NCBI GenBank assembly: GCA_032622095.1
Contig: CP136069.1
Location: 6,000,976 to 6,064,975, forward strand
Reading direction: 5' to 3'
From: Siphonodentalium dalli
Taxonomy: Eukaryota > Mollusca > Scaphopoda > Gadilida > Siphonodentaliidae
Length of the DNA: 64,000 nt
This document shows positions 22,870 to 33,624 of this stretch, in pieces. Within the stretch, counting starts at the first letter, position 1. Every line of letters starts with the position of its first letter. Position numbers and translations under genes: made by a program. The notes beneath the pieces were generated by a model. It made no database searches. It saw only the letters and a list, made by a program, of their open reading frames with translations, and was not told where the DNA came from.

Positions 22870-23690
22870 CATATCATTTATCATTCAATATGACTATGCT
22901 ATGCGACTAAGAAAAAGTATCGTTGGTGACAATGAGGCATATATTTTCTGTGAAAGAGGAAATAATTAAAGTTCTGAGAATTTCATTGGATATTACCTAG
23001 TTAATCTCCCCTCCCCACCTGAATTGTTTTTACCTCAACATCAGTTAATCTTATTTTAGCATTCAATACATGTATGACTATGCGAAAAAGAAAAACTATC
23101 ATTGGTAACAAGGAAGCATGTTTTTTCTTCGGCCGAGGCGTTAATACGGGTAGTCTGGAAATTTTTGTAGACTATTGAAAAATTTAGGTGGTGGTGGGGC
23201 AGGAGGGGTTTTCGGGGGGGGGGCGGTGAGATAAACTGGGTAATTTGAACTAATTTCCAATCTGTAATGGCTCTGCTGATGAAAAAACATACCGGTACTT
23301 ACTTGTCACCATGGATAGATTTTCTTAGTCGAATTGTCATATTGAATGATAAAATTAGACTAACTGACCACTACATGTCAAGGTAAGACAAATTCAGAGG
23401 GGGAGGAGGGGGAGGGGTAAACTAGCTAATTTTTAAGTAAAATTATCCAAACTTTAATTATTGCCTCTTTCACAGAAAACACATGCCTCTTTGTCACCGA
23501 TGATGGGGGGGGGGAAATAATCTGGGTAATTTAATTTTCAACAAAAATAAATTCTGCACTGTATTAAATGGCTCTGCTGAAGATAAAACATGCTTTGTTG
23601 TCACCAATGATAGTTTTCCGAGTCACATACATGTAGTCATATTGAATGATAAAATGAGAGTATCTGGCTACTACATGTTAACTCTTCAAT
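22870..23690. repeat. Degenerate inverted repeat block with G-rich runs
   Basis: TATCATTCAATATGACTATG-like segments near 22880 and 23057 reappear inverted near 23330 and 23635 (CATATTGAATGATAAAAT). GTGACAATGAGGCAT-like segments behave the same way. Runs of G (23216-23224, 23502-23514) and GGGGAGGAGG tracts lie between them. It looks like an old inverted duplication or a decayed large foldback element. Confidence 0.6.
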
Positions 23691-23893
23691 GACGGGAGCT
23701 AGCTTCCTGAAATTTTGCGAAAACCATGTGCCAATGCATTTTAGTATATATGCGAGTCTCCCATAAGGAGCCTCCCATTTATAAGAGAATACATTGGCCT
23801 AACAATATTTATACCTCGTAATTTTAAGCCACTGCATTCTCTTATATATACAAGTCTCCCTTGTATTAAGCCATCTCCCTATTGGAGACTCGC
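23682..23893 (+). mobile_element. TTAA element family T2, truncated copy
   Basis: Follows TTAA (23678-23681) and starts CTCTTCAATGACGGGAGCTA. It includes a diverged palindromic module (about 23719-23787) and a partial second one. No right terminus with GGGTTAA is found. Confidence 0.65.
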
Positions 23894-25440
23894 AAGCTGA
23901 AGCGCAAATATATATACCTATTAACACCAATTGACATCCCTCAGCCACCACTGAATAAGTCAGTCCATTTCATACTAGTAGTATGGGTGGAATCTGATTC
24001 TAACAATTCATGTCTCCATGTCCTGAGTCAATTTCTGCATATTAATTTTTATTTGCACTTCAGCGCAATTGAATTACGCCTCGCCTTGGGTGTACGTGTG
24101 TTGTATTTATGATTTAGTGTAAACATATTTTTATTTCCAAATCCAACATAACATAATATACAGATGATACAAATATGCAAATATAAGAGATAAGAGATAA
24201 TGTATGGAAATGAGGATCAGACAACAAGCCCGAGGGCTTATATGAAGTCTTCTCCTCTTTGGCGACATGCCCCTTCCCCAGATATGATTTGAACTTCAGT
24301 GTAAAGGATGCTCTAACGCAAATATGGTATACATTTGCGCTTAAATAGGCTGATCTCAAATAAGGAATGAATGTGAAAAAGGCCTCCCATAAATTATTAT
24401 ACAATAGATTGTTGACAACTACATGTACATGTATACATGTGCTAGTACTATAATCAATATCAATGAGCAGCACAATCAATAATTAATGTATGTACTTGTC
24501 CAGTACAGTACGTGGTACTCACCGTTTTTCATATTCGGCATAACTCTACAGAGTGTGACCTCCAATATTCACAAAGCAAGCCGGCAATCCCCTCTGACTA
24601 GTCTGAGCCTGACACATACATGTACTGATATAGATGTAACTTGGTCCTGCATCAGCGAAGTGAGTGGGCGTTGGGCAAGCAATGATAACAATCATCGGTC
24701 TTTTCCTTTGGTAACGCTTCATCTATAGCCAAGATGACAGCTGGAAAATCACACTTTTCCCGATGGAATTTTTTATTCACATTTGGCATAACTCAGATGT
24801 CTGTCGAACTGTTCAAGTTGTTTTTGACATACTTATGATAATAACAGTGATTTTGTGTTGTAGAATGTTGTTGTGTTCTTTAATCACTTGGCCTACTTTA
24901 ACTTTGTTGATTCAAGATCCTTGGACTTGGTGCTAAAAATATGCTTTACTCTTACTACCTGTACCAGTACATCAATCTGACACCAGTTGCTGACCGTGCT
25001 TCATAGAAAGTTAAAACTGAAATGTAATAATATAAAATAACTGGTGACTTCTTCAAAGTTCTTGTCCAGTTGTAGCCAAGTAAAATAACAGCGATGAATT
25101 TGGCTTGCATGAATTTGTCGTCCGATTTCAATGCGTCGAAAATAGGTCACATGTCGCTGCATGTCTTGATATATAATTAGCATTTTCTTTAAATTTCTGT
25201 CCACACCTGACCTATATTTGAAGATGTACGTTCATAACGACAATTTGTGTTCAAATGCAGTTCTTTGTAGCACAAGATGTGAATGTGGGCGAGCAGACTT
25301 ATTGTTGAACGGCCATCACACAATCGAAGAAGAGTGCTCGGTAATATATGAATATTCAGAAGGGCAAGGTAGTTTTACAATATCGTACCACTGTGTGCTT
25401 CCGAGCTTACATTCCGAGGAATCGACGGAAAGTACCGAGG
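23894..25440. other. Unassigned intergenic DNA
   Basis: Several open frames of 65-121 codons occur on both strands (for example 24114-24479 minus and 25218-25451 plus). None shows a recognised domain, signal or repeat conservation. ACATGTACATGTATACATG-type tracts occur near 24420. Confidence 0.4.
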
Positions 25441-25454
25441 ATTCCGATTGAACC

Positions 25455-25570
25455 AGAGTACGCCGCTAAAGCTCACCCAGGGTCGCTGTCCGCTTATTCA
25501 TTCACACTACCACTGAACATCGTTAAAGCTCACACAGCGTCGCTATCTGCATATACACTCACATTATGAC
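25455..25570 (+). repeat. 57-bp tandem duplication, locus 2
   Basis: Two units starting near 25465 and 25522 related to those at 20419 and 20476. The pair conserves both the unit and the 57-bp spacing about 5 kb away, so the dimer was copied as a block or belongs to a dispersed element. Confidence 0.7.
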
Positions 25571-25849
25571 ATATTACTTATTATTTTGGCAGCTATGTGC
25601 AATCATAATTTTTGCTTAACTATTTTTCAATCAAGCTGATACCTCATTTGAAAATCACGGTTGTTTGCTCTAATATTCTGACCAAAGTTGTCAGTCGAAG
25701 GATTCTTCTAGATGTGAGGAGTTTATTTGGGGACAAATATATTTGTCCCGTATACGGTATCAACTTGTTTTAAAAATAAACTAGCATATGCGTGCTCGTC
25801 ACAATCGAAATGCAACGTTTTGTGTCAGTTCATCGTGTATTATGTTTGT

Positions 25850-26060
25850 GTGTATTTTCGCTCACTTCGGCCGTGTTGCATGCGCGCGCGATACACACCA
25901 ACCACGAGATTCCCCACCGTCGATACAGTAATGCCCAAAGTAATTGACCACTTAACCACAGCAGAATTATGGGTAATTTTTCAGGATTTAGTCGGAAATA
26001 TGGCTTGTTGCCATTCATCGGAATGCTCTTGGCTATAAGCACAGTAATCTGTCGATATAT
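25850..26060 (-). repeat. Dispersed repeat, empty-site partner of 5391-5860
   Basis: Reverse-strand homologue of the sequence flanking the T1 element at 5510-5747. It has a single TTAA at 25952-25955 where the other copy carries 238 bp. Confidence 0.75.
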
Positions 26061-26075
26061 TTTGGATTCATATTT

Positions 26076-26520
26076 AAAGGTACTCAATCCGATTAAGCAC
26101 CCTTAAATTACTATTTATTTGGCTTCGGGGGTAAAATATATTTGATTCGAGTCGGGGAACCCACCCATCAAAGTTAGGAGTGATCAGATATCGATGTTTG
26201 AAATCTATTATTTTAATGTCAGTGGCCCAGTAAACTTTCGACGAGAAGAACATATCTGACCAGATAGCGGATGAAGATCGATAACTCTAAAATCCAGTGG
26301 CTTTTTTGTGTCAGATATTTGACAACCGGCAAAATTTCGTTCAACGAAACGTTGATAAATAACAGGTTTTGGGCAATGTTATACATATAGCTGACTGTGG
26401 TTAGCATTATTTTTGGGCAATTAATCGATTCTGATAACAGTACTGAAGCGGCATTTCAAAAAATGTTGTTGATGTTGGAATCTGATGATATGGGGACCGT
26501 CAATCGGATTGAGTACCTTT
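26076..26520. mobile_element. AAAGGTACTC MITE, copy 1
   Basis: Termini AAAGGTACTCAATCCGATT at the left and the exact complement at 26502-26520. The subterminal GGCTTCGGGGGTAAAATATA is shared with 32147-32588. It is 445 bp with no coding capacity. A TTTA/TTAA-rich target is possible, but the duplication is not certain. Confidence 0.82.
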
Positions 26521-26743
26521 AATCGTTGGGTTTGTAGCCTTCGCAATTAAGACTAACGAGGTTATGACAGGAGGTTAAATACTTTCGATAATCGTATTAT
26601 ACGCTAATACTTTGTTTACAATTTCTATACCCAGTAGATGGCGGCGCGTCGTGTTGCTAGCCACGTGATCCTAAAGACCTAAACAATGTATATATAGAGG
26701 GTCGCGTGATCCTAAACAATGTATATATAGAGGGTCGTTTCGA
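26521..26743. repeat. Spacer with a 31-bp duplication
   Basis: CTAAACAATGTATATATAGA and flanking bases occur twice in a row (about 26677-26735). Otherwise unassigned. Confidence 0.6.
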
Positions 26744-27318
26744 GGTTACACTGGTGTAAAAAGGGTTCGGAGTGACATCTAGCGGATGCGGGAGGAATAT
26801 ATAGGAGAGAATAAAATAGACACTGGGCCCTGGTTGGTCAATAGCCTGGTGTGCTTTTTGCATAAAAAATCATCACACCTCTTCCCTATGATTTCCCATA
26901 GGTAAAATAGCCATTGGCACAGGAATTAACCCGTTGTAGTGAAGTTTGAATTTTTTGGTGTTGTCTAAAATGTGACAGTATTTTTTTTATGCGGTTCTGA
27001 CAATAATTACGAAAACAAAAGATTTAAGGGAGAATTCCCTGCTATAGACGGACATGATTTTTTTTTGCGTAAATAGTTTCACCAAATGTCAATTTATCAG
27101 ATTTAAAAAATATTTTGGACCCAAATGGACCCAAAATTTATATTGCCAACCACAGGTCCCCAGAGCAAAACTTTACCCCACCCCCAATAATACTTAATCC
27201 TATATATTTAAGTATTATTGGGTGGGGTCAATTTTTGCTCTGGGGACCTGTGTTGCCAACAGTATACGCTAAAACGTTAGCACTGAGGCCTATGGAAAAC
27301 ATTTACACCAGTGTAACC
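26744..27318 (+). mobile_element. GGTTAC MITE, copy 2 (with nested insertion)
   Basis: Termini GGTTACACTGGTGTAAA and complement. The interior is homologous to 19155-19608. It is longer because a hAT-like foldback element inserted at 27151-27252. TTCG lies near both ends of the flanks. Confidence 0.82.
27151..27252. mobile_element. 102-bp hAT-like foldback MITE
   Basis: Termini CACAGGTCCCCAGAGCAAAA and exact complement, with a further inner hairpin (AATACTTAA / TTAAGTATT). TTGCCAAC is present on both sides (27143-27150, 27253-27260). An 8-bp duplication with CA...TG ends fits hAT. It is nested in the GGTTAC element and therefore younger. Confidence 0.88.
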
Positions 27319-27387
27319 TTCGTGCAAGAACATCGTCCATTAAAAGAAACTAATCATTATCATGGAATTTACTAAAGTATTGCCCTT

Positions 27388-27809
27388 ATACCCTGTGTCA
27401 ATGCCTTCTCTTATATATGCGAGTCGCCTCGCATATATAAGAGAATGCATTGGCCTAACAATTTTTCATCATTTGTTATTATATTTTACAATTTTTTACA
27501 ATTTTAATAATTTTTTCTTATATTCTTAAACTCTTTCAGTGTCAGACTTATTTTGTAGGTTTAGTGCCAGGGGATCTTACGTTTTTCATGGGCATCAAAA
27601 TTATTACTTTGAATACTTGGTGATAGTTTTGAGTTATAACATGCCCCTAAGGTTTTATCCAGTTTGTTTTTAAATTCGCTATAGCATGCTTAAGCATACC
27701 CAAAAAATATTCAACCCCCAATTGTTTTTTTATTTTTCATTTTTTTTTAGGGCCGATTTTACAGACCGTAAATTAGGGCCGATGAGATCGGCCCCTGGCA
27801 CTGAAAGGG
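27388..27809 (+). mobile_element. TTAA element family T1, 5'-truncated copy
   Basis: The right terminus CTGGCACTGAAAGGG is followed by TTAA (27810-27813). The left terminus is missing: the copy begins at the internal TATACCCTGTG. The palindromic module is at 27399-27453. A segment of about 50 bp is present on both sides (see findings). Confidence 0.8.
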
Positions 27810-27862
27810 TTAAAAGAAACTAATGATTATCATGGGATTTACCAAAGTATTGCCCTTCCGAA

Positions 27863-28340
27863 GGATAGGTGCGAAAAACAATTCCATAATAATAAATCCT
27901 CATTTTCATTCTTTCCCATCCCACGTGGCAACAACTGCAAAAACCACCGACTGCACCTCCATTACCGAATGCACCTCCATTACCGAATGCACGTGCCAGT
28001 ACAGCGAGACGTAACCCAAACAAAATCACTCGATAATTAATCCGATGTTGAAATACTTCTGCCCAGTCTGTGATTACCTGGGATTTGATGGTAGAATAAT
28101 GTTTTGGGTTTCTATCGGCTGGCATCAATTTGCTCGCTGATTGAACCGCCGCTCTCTGTGGATACTCTCGCTCTCAATCTACGTACATGTGTTTCAAATT
28201 TAGAGAAAACTATGTAAACATCTAGCAGATGGTTCCGCTGTCTTCCGCCCGAAGTTATTTATATCAATACTCCATTCAATAATGACTCATTCTCGGTATA
28301 TTTCCTGGTGTTGGAGGGTCAGGGCTGAGAATATATTTGG
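27863..28340. other. Unassigned intergenic DNA
   Basis: Only an 18-bp doublet (CACCTCCATTACCGAATG near 27954) was noticed. Confidence 0.4.
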
Positions 28341-28349
28341 TACCGGAAA

Positions 28350-29025
28350 TTTGCAGAACGAGGTCCCATGCAGAGGGTGAATTTAGTGCCACTACCCCCG
28401 CGCATGCAGTGACACTCCCCCGTACATGCAGTGGCACTCCCCCGCACATGTAGTGACACTCCCCAGCACATGCAGTGACACTTCCCCGCACATGCAGTGA
28501 CACTTCTCCGCACATGCAGTGACACCCCGCACATGCAGTGACACTCCCCCGCACATGCAGTGACACTACCCCGCACATGCAGTGACACTACCCCCGCACA
28601 TGCAGCGACACTACCCCCGCACACACAGTGACACTACCCCCGCACATGCAGTGACACTACCCCCACACATGCAGCGACACTACCCCCGCACATGCAGCGA
28701 CACTACCCCCGCACATGCAGTGACACTACCCTCGCACATGCAGTGACACTACCCCCACACATGCAGCGACACTACCCCCGCACATGCAGCGACACTACCC
28801 CCGCACATGCAGTGACACTACCCTCGCACATGCAGTGACACTACCCCCACACATGCAGTGACACTACCCCCGCACATGTAGTGACACTACCCCCGCACAT
28901 GCAGTGACACTACCCCCGCACATGCAGTGGGCTCAGGCTAGCGTGTCATCATCTGCAATAATAGACATATAGAGACATATTTAAGTTCCCAGATGGTGAA
29001 GATGGTGATGTGCACCCATTGGACC
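28350..29025 (+). mobile_element. FB-A copy containing a minisatellite
   Basis: Starts TTGCAGAACGAGGTCCCATG, an FB-A terminus, and continues through GGGTGAATTTAGTG. After the minisatellite, GGCTCAGGCTAGCGTGTCAT resumes the loop and arm. The FB-A core (ATATTTAAGTTCCCAGA to CACCCATTGG) follows at about 28962-29023, matching 258-320. The copy is thus an FB-A element whose first hairpin was expanded. Confidence 0.72.
28385..28930. repeat. 23-bp minisatellite
   Basis: About 24 units of ACATGCAGTGACACTACCCC plus CGC. A four-unit (92-bp) block with CAGCGACAC and CCCTCGCAC variants is itself duplicated (28660 and 28752). The unit corresponds to the GTGACGCTATCCCGCA loop of FB-A. Confidence 0.95.
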
Positions 29026-29204
29026 GATATATATTTTTACGTACCGTCGGAACTATATTTAGTCACCTAATATCTTATTTTGACGACCAAAAGTTTGCAA
29101 TAATGGTAATTCTTTCGCTATTAATAACAACAATATGAACTGAGCCAGACATAGACAATTTTAAAAGACAAGAACTAAGATCATGTCAGAAATAGAGGAT
29201 CTAC

Positions 29205-29735
29205 AACGAGTCCCCAGTTAATAGCGGAATTTACAAAACGAGTCCAGTAAATTAGGTCTGGATCGAGCCTTTGACGAGGACCAGACCTAATTTACTGGAC
29301 GAGTTTTGTAATTTCCGCTAAAAACTGGGGACGAGCTGTAGATTATATGTATTACATGATACAAAACATCGACAAAACATACTTAAATCATCAAATAGGA
29401 CGCGAAACTAACATCGGCTTCTATAAGGCAGGCGATGACGTTTCGCGTAACTATTCGCGTTTACCCGCGTAAAGAAATAGTCCCAGATAAATAAAGACTC
29501 TTTGGCTCATTTAATGGCGGATAGTTAATGACATAACTTTTCAAACTCTTCATTCATGATAGCTTGTTGGAAAAATATTGGAAGCCATAGTAATTTTAGA
29601 CGTAGCGTATATCATGTTAACAGACGACAAACCGGAAGTCAAAGATCACCTGGCACTATTTCCTGTTATTAAACGAACGTTTAATATCACAATTCATAGA
29701 ATGGGTTTATTGAATGGAATAAGGGTAGGATCATG
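29205..29735 (+). repeat. Dispersed repeat DR-S, copy B with foldback end
   Basis: Reverse homologue of 6525-6935. It begins with a foldback (29209-29336) whose arms run about 54 bp and include GAGTCCAGTAAATTAGGTCT. At 29363-29414 it holds TAGGACGCGAAACTAACATC within the segment that aligns with the 48-bp satellite. A 118-codon frame (29578-29934) overlaps the right part but has no recognised domain and is not conserved in the other copy. Confidence 0.82.
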
Positions 29736-30204
29736 TAATAAATCCTTATACCAAATGTTCTTGTGGTATTTTAGCAGAGAGATGGGAGATAACTCTGCCT
29801 GGAGTTTGCACGGTTATTTCAGCTGGAATGTGGGCCAACCAATTTTCCAATTTAGAATTCTATCAGATATTAAGTACCTGGTGGTTGCATTATCTATGTC
29901 CTATATCTATAGTCCCGCTATGCTGTGTGGGTAGAAAATCAGAATTTTAGTGATTTCTTATGCTCAAAAGTTAAGTGTGAGCTGGTATGTGAGCGAATTG
30001 AATGTCTTGTTTGTAGACAAAATAAATGTGAGCATTGGTTGACGAATCTAGGAAACCTGCTTTTTCCATAAATAGCTTTCTGGATATGGTTAATTGACAT
30101 GGAATTTATTTTTTCTACGAAACTCGAACCAACCGATGACGATAACGGAAGCGACTTTGGACCAAGATCAAGATCTTAATTGGGAATGTGTTTAAGAAAT
30201 GGAT
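29736..30204. other. Unassigned intergenic DNA
   Basis: No feature recognised. Confidence 0.4.
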
Positions 30205-30314
30205 GTTGATTTTGTTGCGTTCCATAGAGTATGGATGCAAGTTGGTCTGACATTTTGTGTGGAAAATATCAGACCAACTTGCATCCATACTCTATGGAAC
30301 GCAACAAAATCAAC
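30205..30314. repeat. Perfect 46-bp-arm hairpin
   Basis: Arms 30205-30250 and 30269-30314 are exact reverse complements around an 18-base loop. ATGGATGCAAGTTGG from the arm occurs again at about 30428. The lack of divergence between arms suggests a recent inverted duplication or active correction. Confidence 0.92.
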
Positions 30315-30613
30315 AATTCATTACTTATATTTACACTCAACCGAGTCAATTGGCAGATTAAAAGATTTTTAAGCGTTCATTTCCAACGTTATTATCGTGG
30401 CTCGGAGCAAGTTGCGTCTACAAACAAATGGATGCAAGTTGGGGTCAGCGCGCGACGTCATGTGACGTAATTTCGACCAACCAACGTCCTGCATTCATGT
30501 TCCACAATACAAATGCATGTGTGAGTGTAAATATTTAGTCAATGGTGGGAGGAAGAGATCAACCAGTTCTCTTCGTGCAAACATGTCACATTTATTCTAT
30601 GTGTCTACATTCA
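30315..30613. other. Unassigned spacer
   Basis: Only the third short copy of the hairpin arm near 30428 was noticed. Confidence 0.4.
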
Positions 30614-30617
30614 TTAA

Positions 30618-31186
30618 CCCTCCCATGACTGGAGCTTCCTGTAGGGAGCCCCATAGGGATCCTCCTATATATAAGAGAATACATTGGCCTAACAATATTT
30701 ATCTTGTAAGCCATCACATTATCTTATATATGCGAGGCTATGGGAGACTCGCATAATTAAGAGAATGCATTGGCACAGGGACGTTATTGCCGTTCCAGCG
30801 CAGCTCCCTTCCTGAATTTTTGCAAAAACCCTGATGCCAATGTATTCTCTTATATATACGAGTCGTCCATAGGTGGACTAGCATATATATAAGAGAATGC
30901 ATTGGCCGAACAAATTTTATATTATTTTTTATAATTGTTAAAGAATGTAAGAAAAAATTAAAAAAATTGATAAAGAATATAAGAACAAAATTGTAAAAAT
31001 TACAAAATTGAATTTTGCGAAAACCGTATGCCAATGCATTCACTTAAAGGGATCATCGCATATATAACATAATACATTAGCCTAACAATATTGACCTTGA
31101 CCTTGTAATCCAATTCAGTCTCTTGCTCACACAGCTCGAAACATGCACCGCGGAATGTCGTCTGCTTTATGGGGCTCTCGAAAGGG
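30618..31186 (+). mobile_element. TTAA element family T2, long copy
   Basis: Starts CCCTCCCATGACTGGAGC after TTAA (30614-30617) and ends GGGGCTCTCGAAAGGG before TTAA (31187-31190). It contains three or four diverged palindromic modules (about 30660-30773, 30836-30904, 31029-31073), as if modules accumulated inside. 569 bp, no transposase. Confidence 0.78.
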
Positions 31187-31290
31187 TTAAAGAACTTCCC
31201 GTGTGCGCCTGTACATTCTTGTGCATACGTGTTCGACTAATTGATGGGCGACTCCCGACGCTTGCATCAGTTCCACCCGCGTGGTACTCA

Positions 31291-31639
31291 TTTCGCGCTC
31301 CACGTGTATGATGTTTCGCTGATTCTTGGTATACATGGGCCATGGGCGTTTTTATTTATAGAAATGGGAATTTATGGGACGGAATAAAAGTCGAACTGCG
31401 ACCCGGAGGCCGAGTCCGGTAAAAGGTGTAGTTGGGAATTCTGGTGAGATGCATGAGAAACCTTCAGTGATAAGCCGTATTTATAGAGTTGATGTAATAA
31501 TTCGAAGGATTAGTTGTTTTAACGGAATTATGAGTTGGTCATTCGTGAAACCAATATATTTTGTATTCTATAATTACAAGCATGGGTATATGCTATACGA
31601 TCTTGGGCGCCTTACCATTTCTGACATTTGTTTTCTTAT
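31291..31639 (+). repeat. Dispersed repeat DR-G, with empty-site partner
   Basis: Contains GTCGAACTGCGACCCGGAGG. It interrupts GTGGTACTCA...TAGACTGTATG, which is continuous at 31993-32014. The right end GTTTTCTTATA matches the right end of the copy at 19107. Confidence 0.7.
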
Positions 31640-31676
31640 AGACTGTATGTTGTCGAGATGTTAATGCATACATTAA

Positions 31677-31899
31677 CCTTACCATGACTGCATGGAGCTT
31701 CCTGAAATTTAGCGAAAACCATGTGCCAATGCATTCTCTTATATATGTGAGTTTCCCAAATGGATCATCGCATATATAACATAATTCATTAGCCTAACAA
31801 TATTTACCTTGACCTTGTATAACCAATTAATTCTCTTGCTCACACAGCTGGAATCATACACTGCGGAGTGTCGTCTGCTTTATGTGGCTCTCGAAAGGG
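31677..31899 (+). mobile_element. TTAA element family T2, short copy
   Basis: Bounded by TTAA at 31673-31676 and 31900-31903. The right half is closely similar to 31029-31186 and the similarity continues past the TTAA, so this copy arose with its flank by local duplication. Confidence 0.75.
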
Positions 31900-32146
31900 T
31901 TAAAAACTCCCCGTGTGCACTTGTGAATTCTTGTGCATAAGTGTTCGACTAATTGATGGGCGACACCCGAGGTTTGCATCAGTTTCACCCGCGTGGTACT
32001 CATAGACTGTATGTTGTCGAGATGTCGACATGTCGAGAGAAACATTGACGGGCGTGTAAGCCAAGGTCGCCCCACTAATTAAAACTATTGCCAGTGGAGG
32101 TTCAGGTTACAATACAGCAATTCATTGACATAGATGAATCAATGTT

Positions 32147-32588
32147 AAAGGTACTCAGTCTCATCAGACGCTCCTAAATTACCATTGCTCTGGCTTCGGG
32201 GGTAAAAAATATTTGATTCGAGTCGAGGAACCCACCTCAGCTCAGAATGAATAGATATCGATTTTTGAAGTTTGTTATTTCTCGAGATGTGTAATAATAA
32301 TTGGCATAGAAACACATGGTCAAACGGACAAAATTGTGGATGAAGATGGATAACTCTAAACTCAAGTGATAATAATAACTTGATTTTAGAGTTACCCATC
32401 TTTCCGAAATTTTGACCGAAACCATCCTTTTAACGGCGTGTTTCTGGGCCACAAACAATTGAAATAACAAACTTCAAAAATCGATATGTGATAATTCTGA
32501 GCGTTGATGGGTAGGTTCCTCGACTCGAATCAAATATTTTATACCCCCGAAGCCAAAATAAATAGTAATTTAGGAGCGTCTGATCACC
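32147..32588. mobile_element. AAAGGTACTC MITE, copy 2 (long inverted repeat)
   Basis: The left half (32147-32300) and right half (32450-32588) are reverse complements, sharing GGCTTCGGGGGTAAAA and ATCGATTTTTGAAGTTTG. Homologous to 26076-26520. Its right terminus is less exact than that of copy 1. Confidence 0.78.
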
Positions 32589-32792
32589 AACACCAACCCC
32601 TCCCATAAATGATATACGCACATTTAACGTAACCTATGGTCGTGTCGCTTTATTTGACGTTTCTAGTCGGGAAACAAGTTTGTGCATTTCTTCGTGCGCT
32701 TTTCGTCCATGTACTATTGACCATTCAACTGCCAACTGATCCTAGATCATGTCATGAATCTCTACCCTGGCTAACGCCCGCAGAGATCATAT

Positions 32793-33231
32793 GTGACCCG
32801 CCATATCAAATCCAGTCGTAAGTCGGGATTTTTTTTACCCTGTGCCAATGCATTCTCTTCTATATGCGAGTCGACCATAGGTCGCCTCGCAAATATAAGA
32901 GAATGCCCTGGCCTAACAATTCCTTACAATTTTAATAATTTTTTCTTGTATTCTTTAATAATTTTATAATTTCACCCATACAGAGCCCCAGACAAACATG
33001 AGCAGACGACACTCTTCTATATGCTTCTATATATGTGTGGGGCTCCCTGCAGGGTAATGGCCTAAAAATTGTAAGAAACATTTATTTAAAAAAAATTATA
33101 AAAAATTGTTAGGCCAATGCATTCTCTTATATATGCGAGGCGACCTATGGTCGACTCGCATATATAAGAAAATGCATTGGCACAGGGTAAAAAAATCCCG
33201 ACTTACGACTGGATTTGATATGGCGGGTCAC
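32793..33231 (+). mobile_element. GTGACCC MITE, copy 3 (full length)
   Basis: 439 bp with termini as in the other copies and modules at 32845-32911 and 33114-33180. ATAT flanks both ends, consistent with a 4-bp duplication. Confidence 0.9.
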
Positions 33232-33624
33232 ATATTCCACCAGTACAAAACATTGGAACTTTTTGAAGTTTTGACAGGGAATCTTATAAAGTCGAAACAG
33301 GGAGTATATTTCTTTGCTATTATATGTTCCTTAATAATGTACTTCACTGTACGTGAAAGGTTCCAACTCGAAATTTCACGATATAAGTGACTTTGTGGGT
33401 GATTTTGCTTTGCGTCGTGTACAATTATGGAATTTCTCCTGGGTATTTAATGCAATGTTTATTGCGATATGGGCTCACAAAAGTCACAGAAAAACATTCA
33501 ATTTGGAGTTAGGACTTTCATTTGCAGTAAAGTATATTATTATATTCCCGAGTTATTTTTTCGACTTTATAAGGTTCCCTGTCAAAACTTCAAAAAGTTC
33601 CCAGGTTTTGTACTGGTGGAATAT
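33232..33624. repeat. Inverted-repeat segment between two MITE ends
   Basis: ATATTCCACCAGTACAAAAC at the left is mirrored at the right, with about 80 bp of pairing on each side (33232-33312 and 33540-33624). The middle (about 33320-33530) is unique. With the adjacent MITE ends the inverted repeat reaches about 33106-33750. Confidence 0.8.

Noticed and set aside
28276-28624. Cys/His-rich minus-strand frames repeating CHCMCG-like residues
   Set aside because: Produced by the 23-bp minisatellite read in overlapping frames; the period is not a multiple of three and the frames depend on small indels.
29578-29934. 118-codon plus-strand gene
   Set aside because: The frame lies largely within dispersed repeat DR-S, is not kept open in the other copy (6525-6935) and has no recognised domain.
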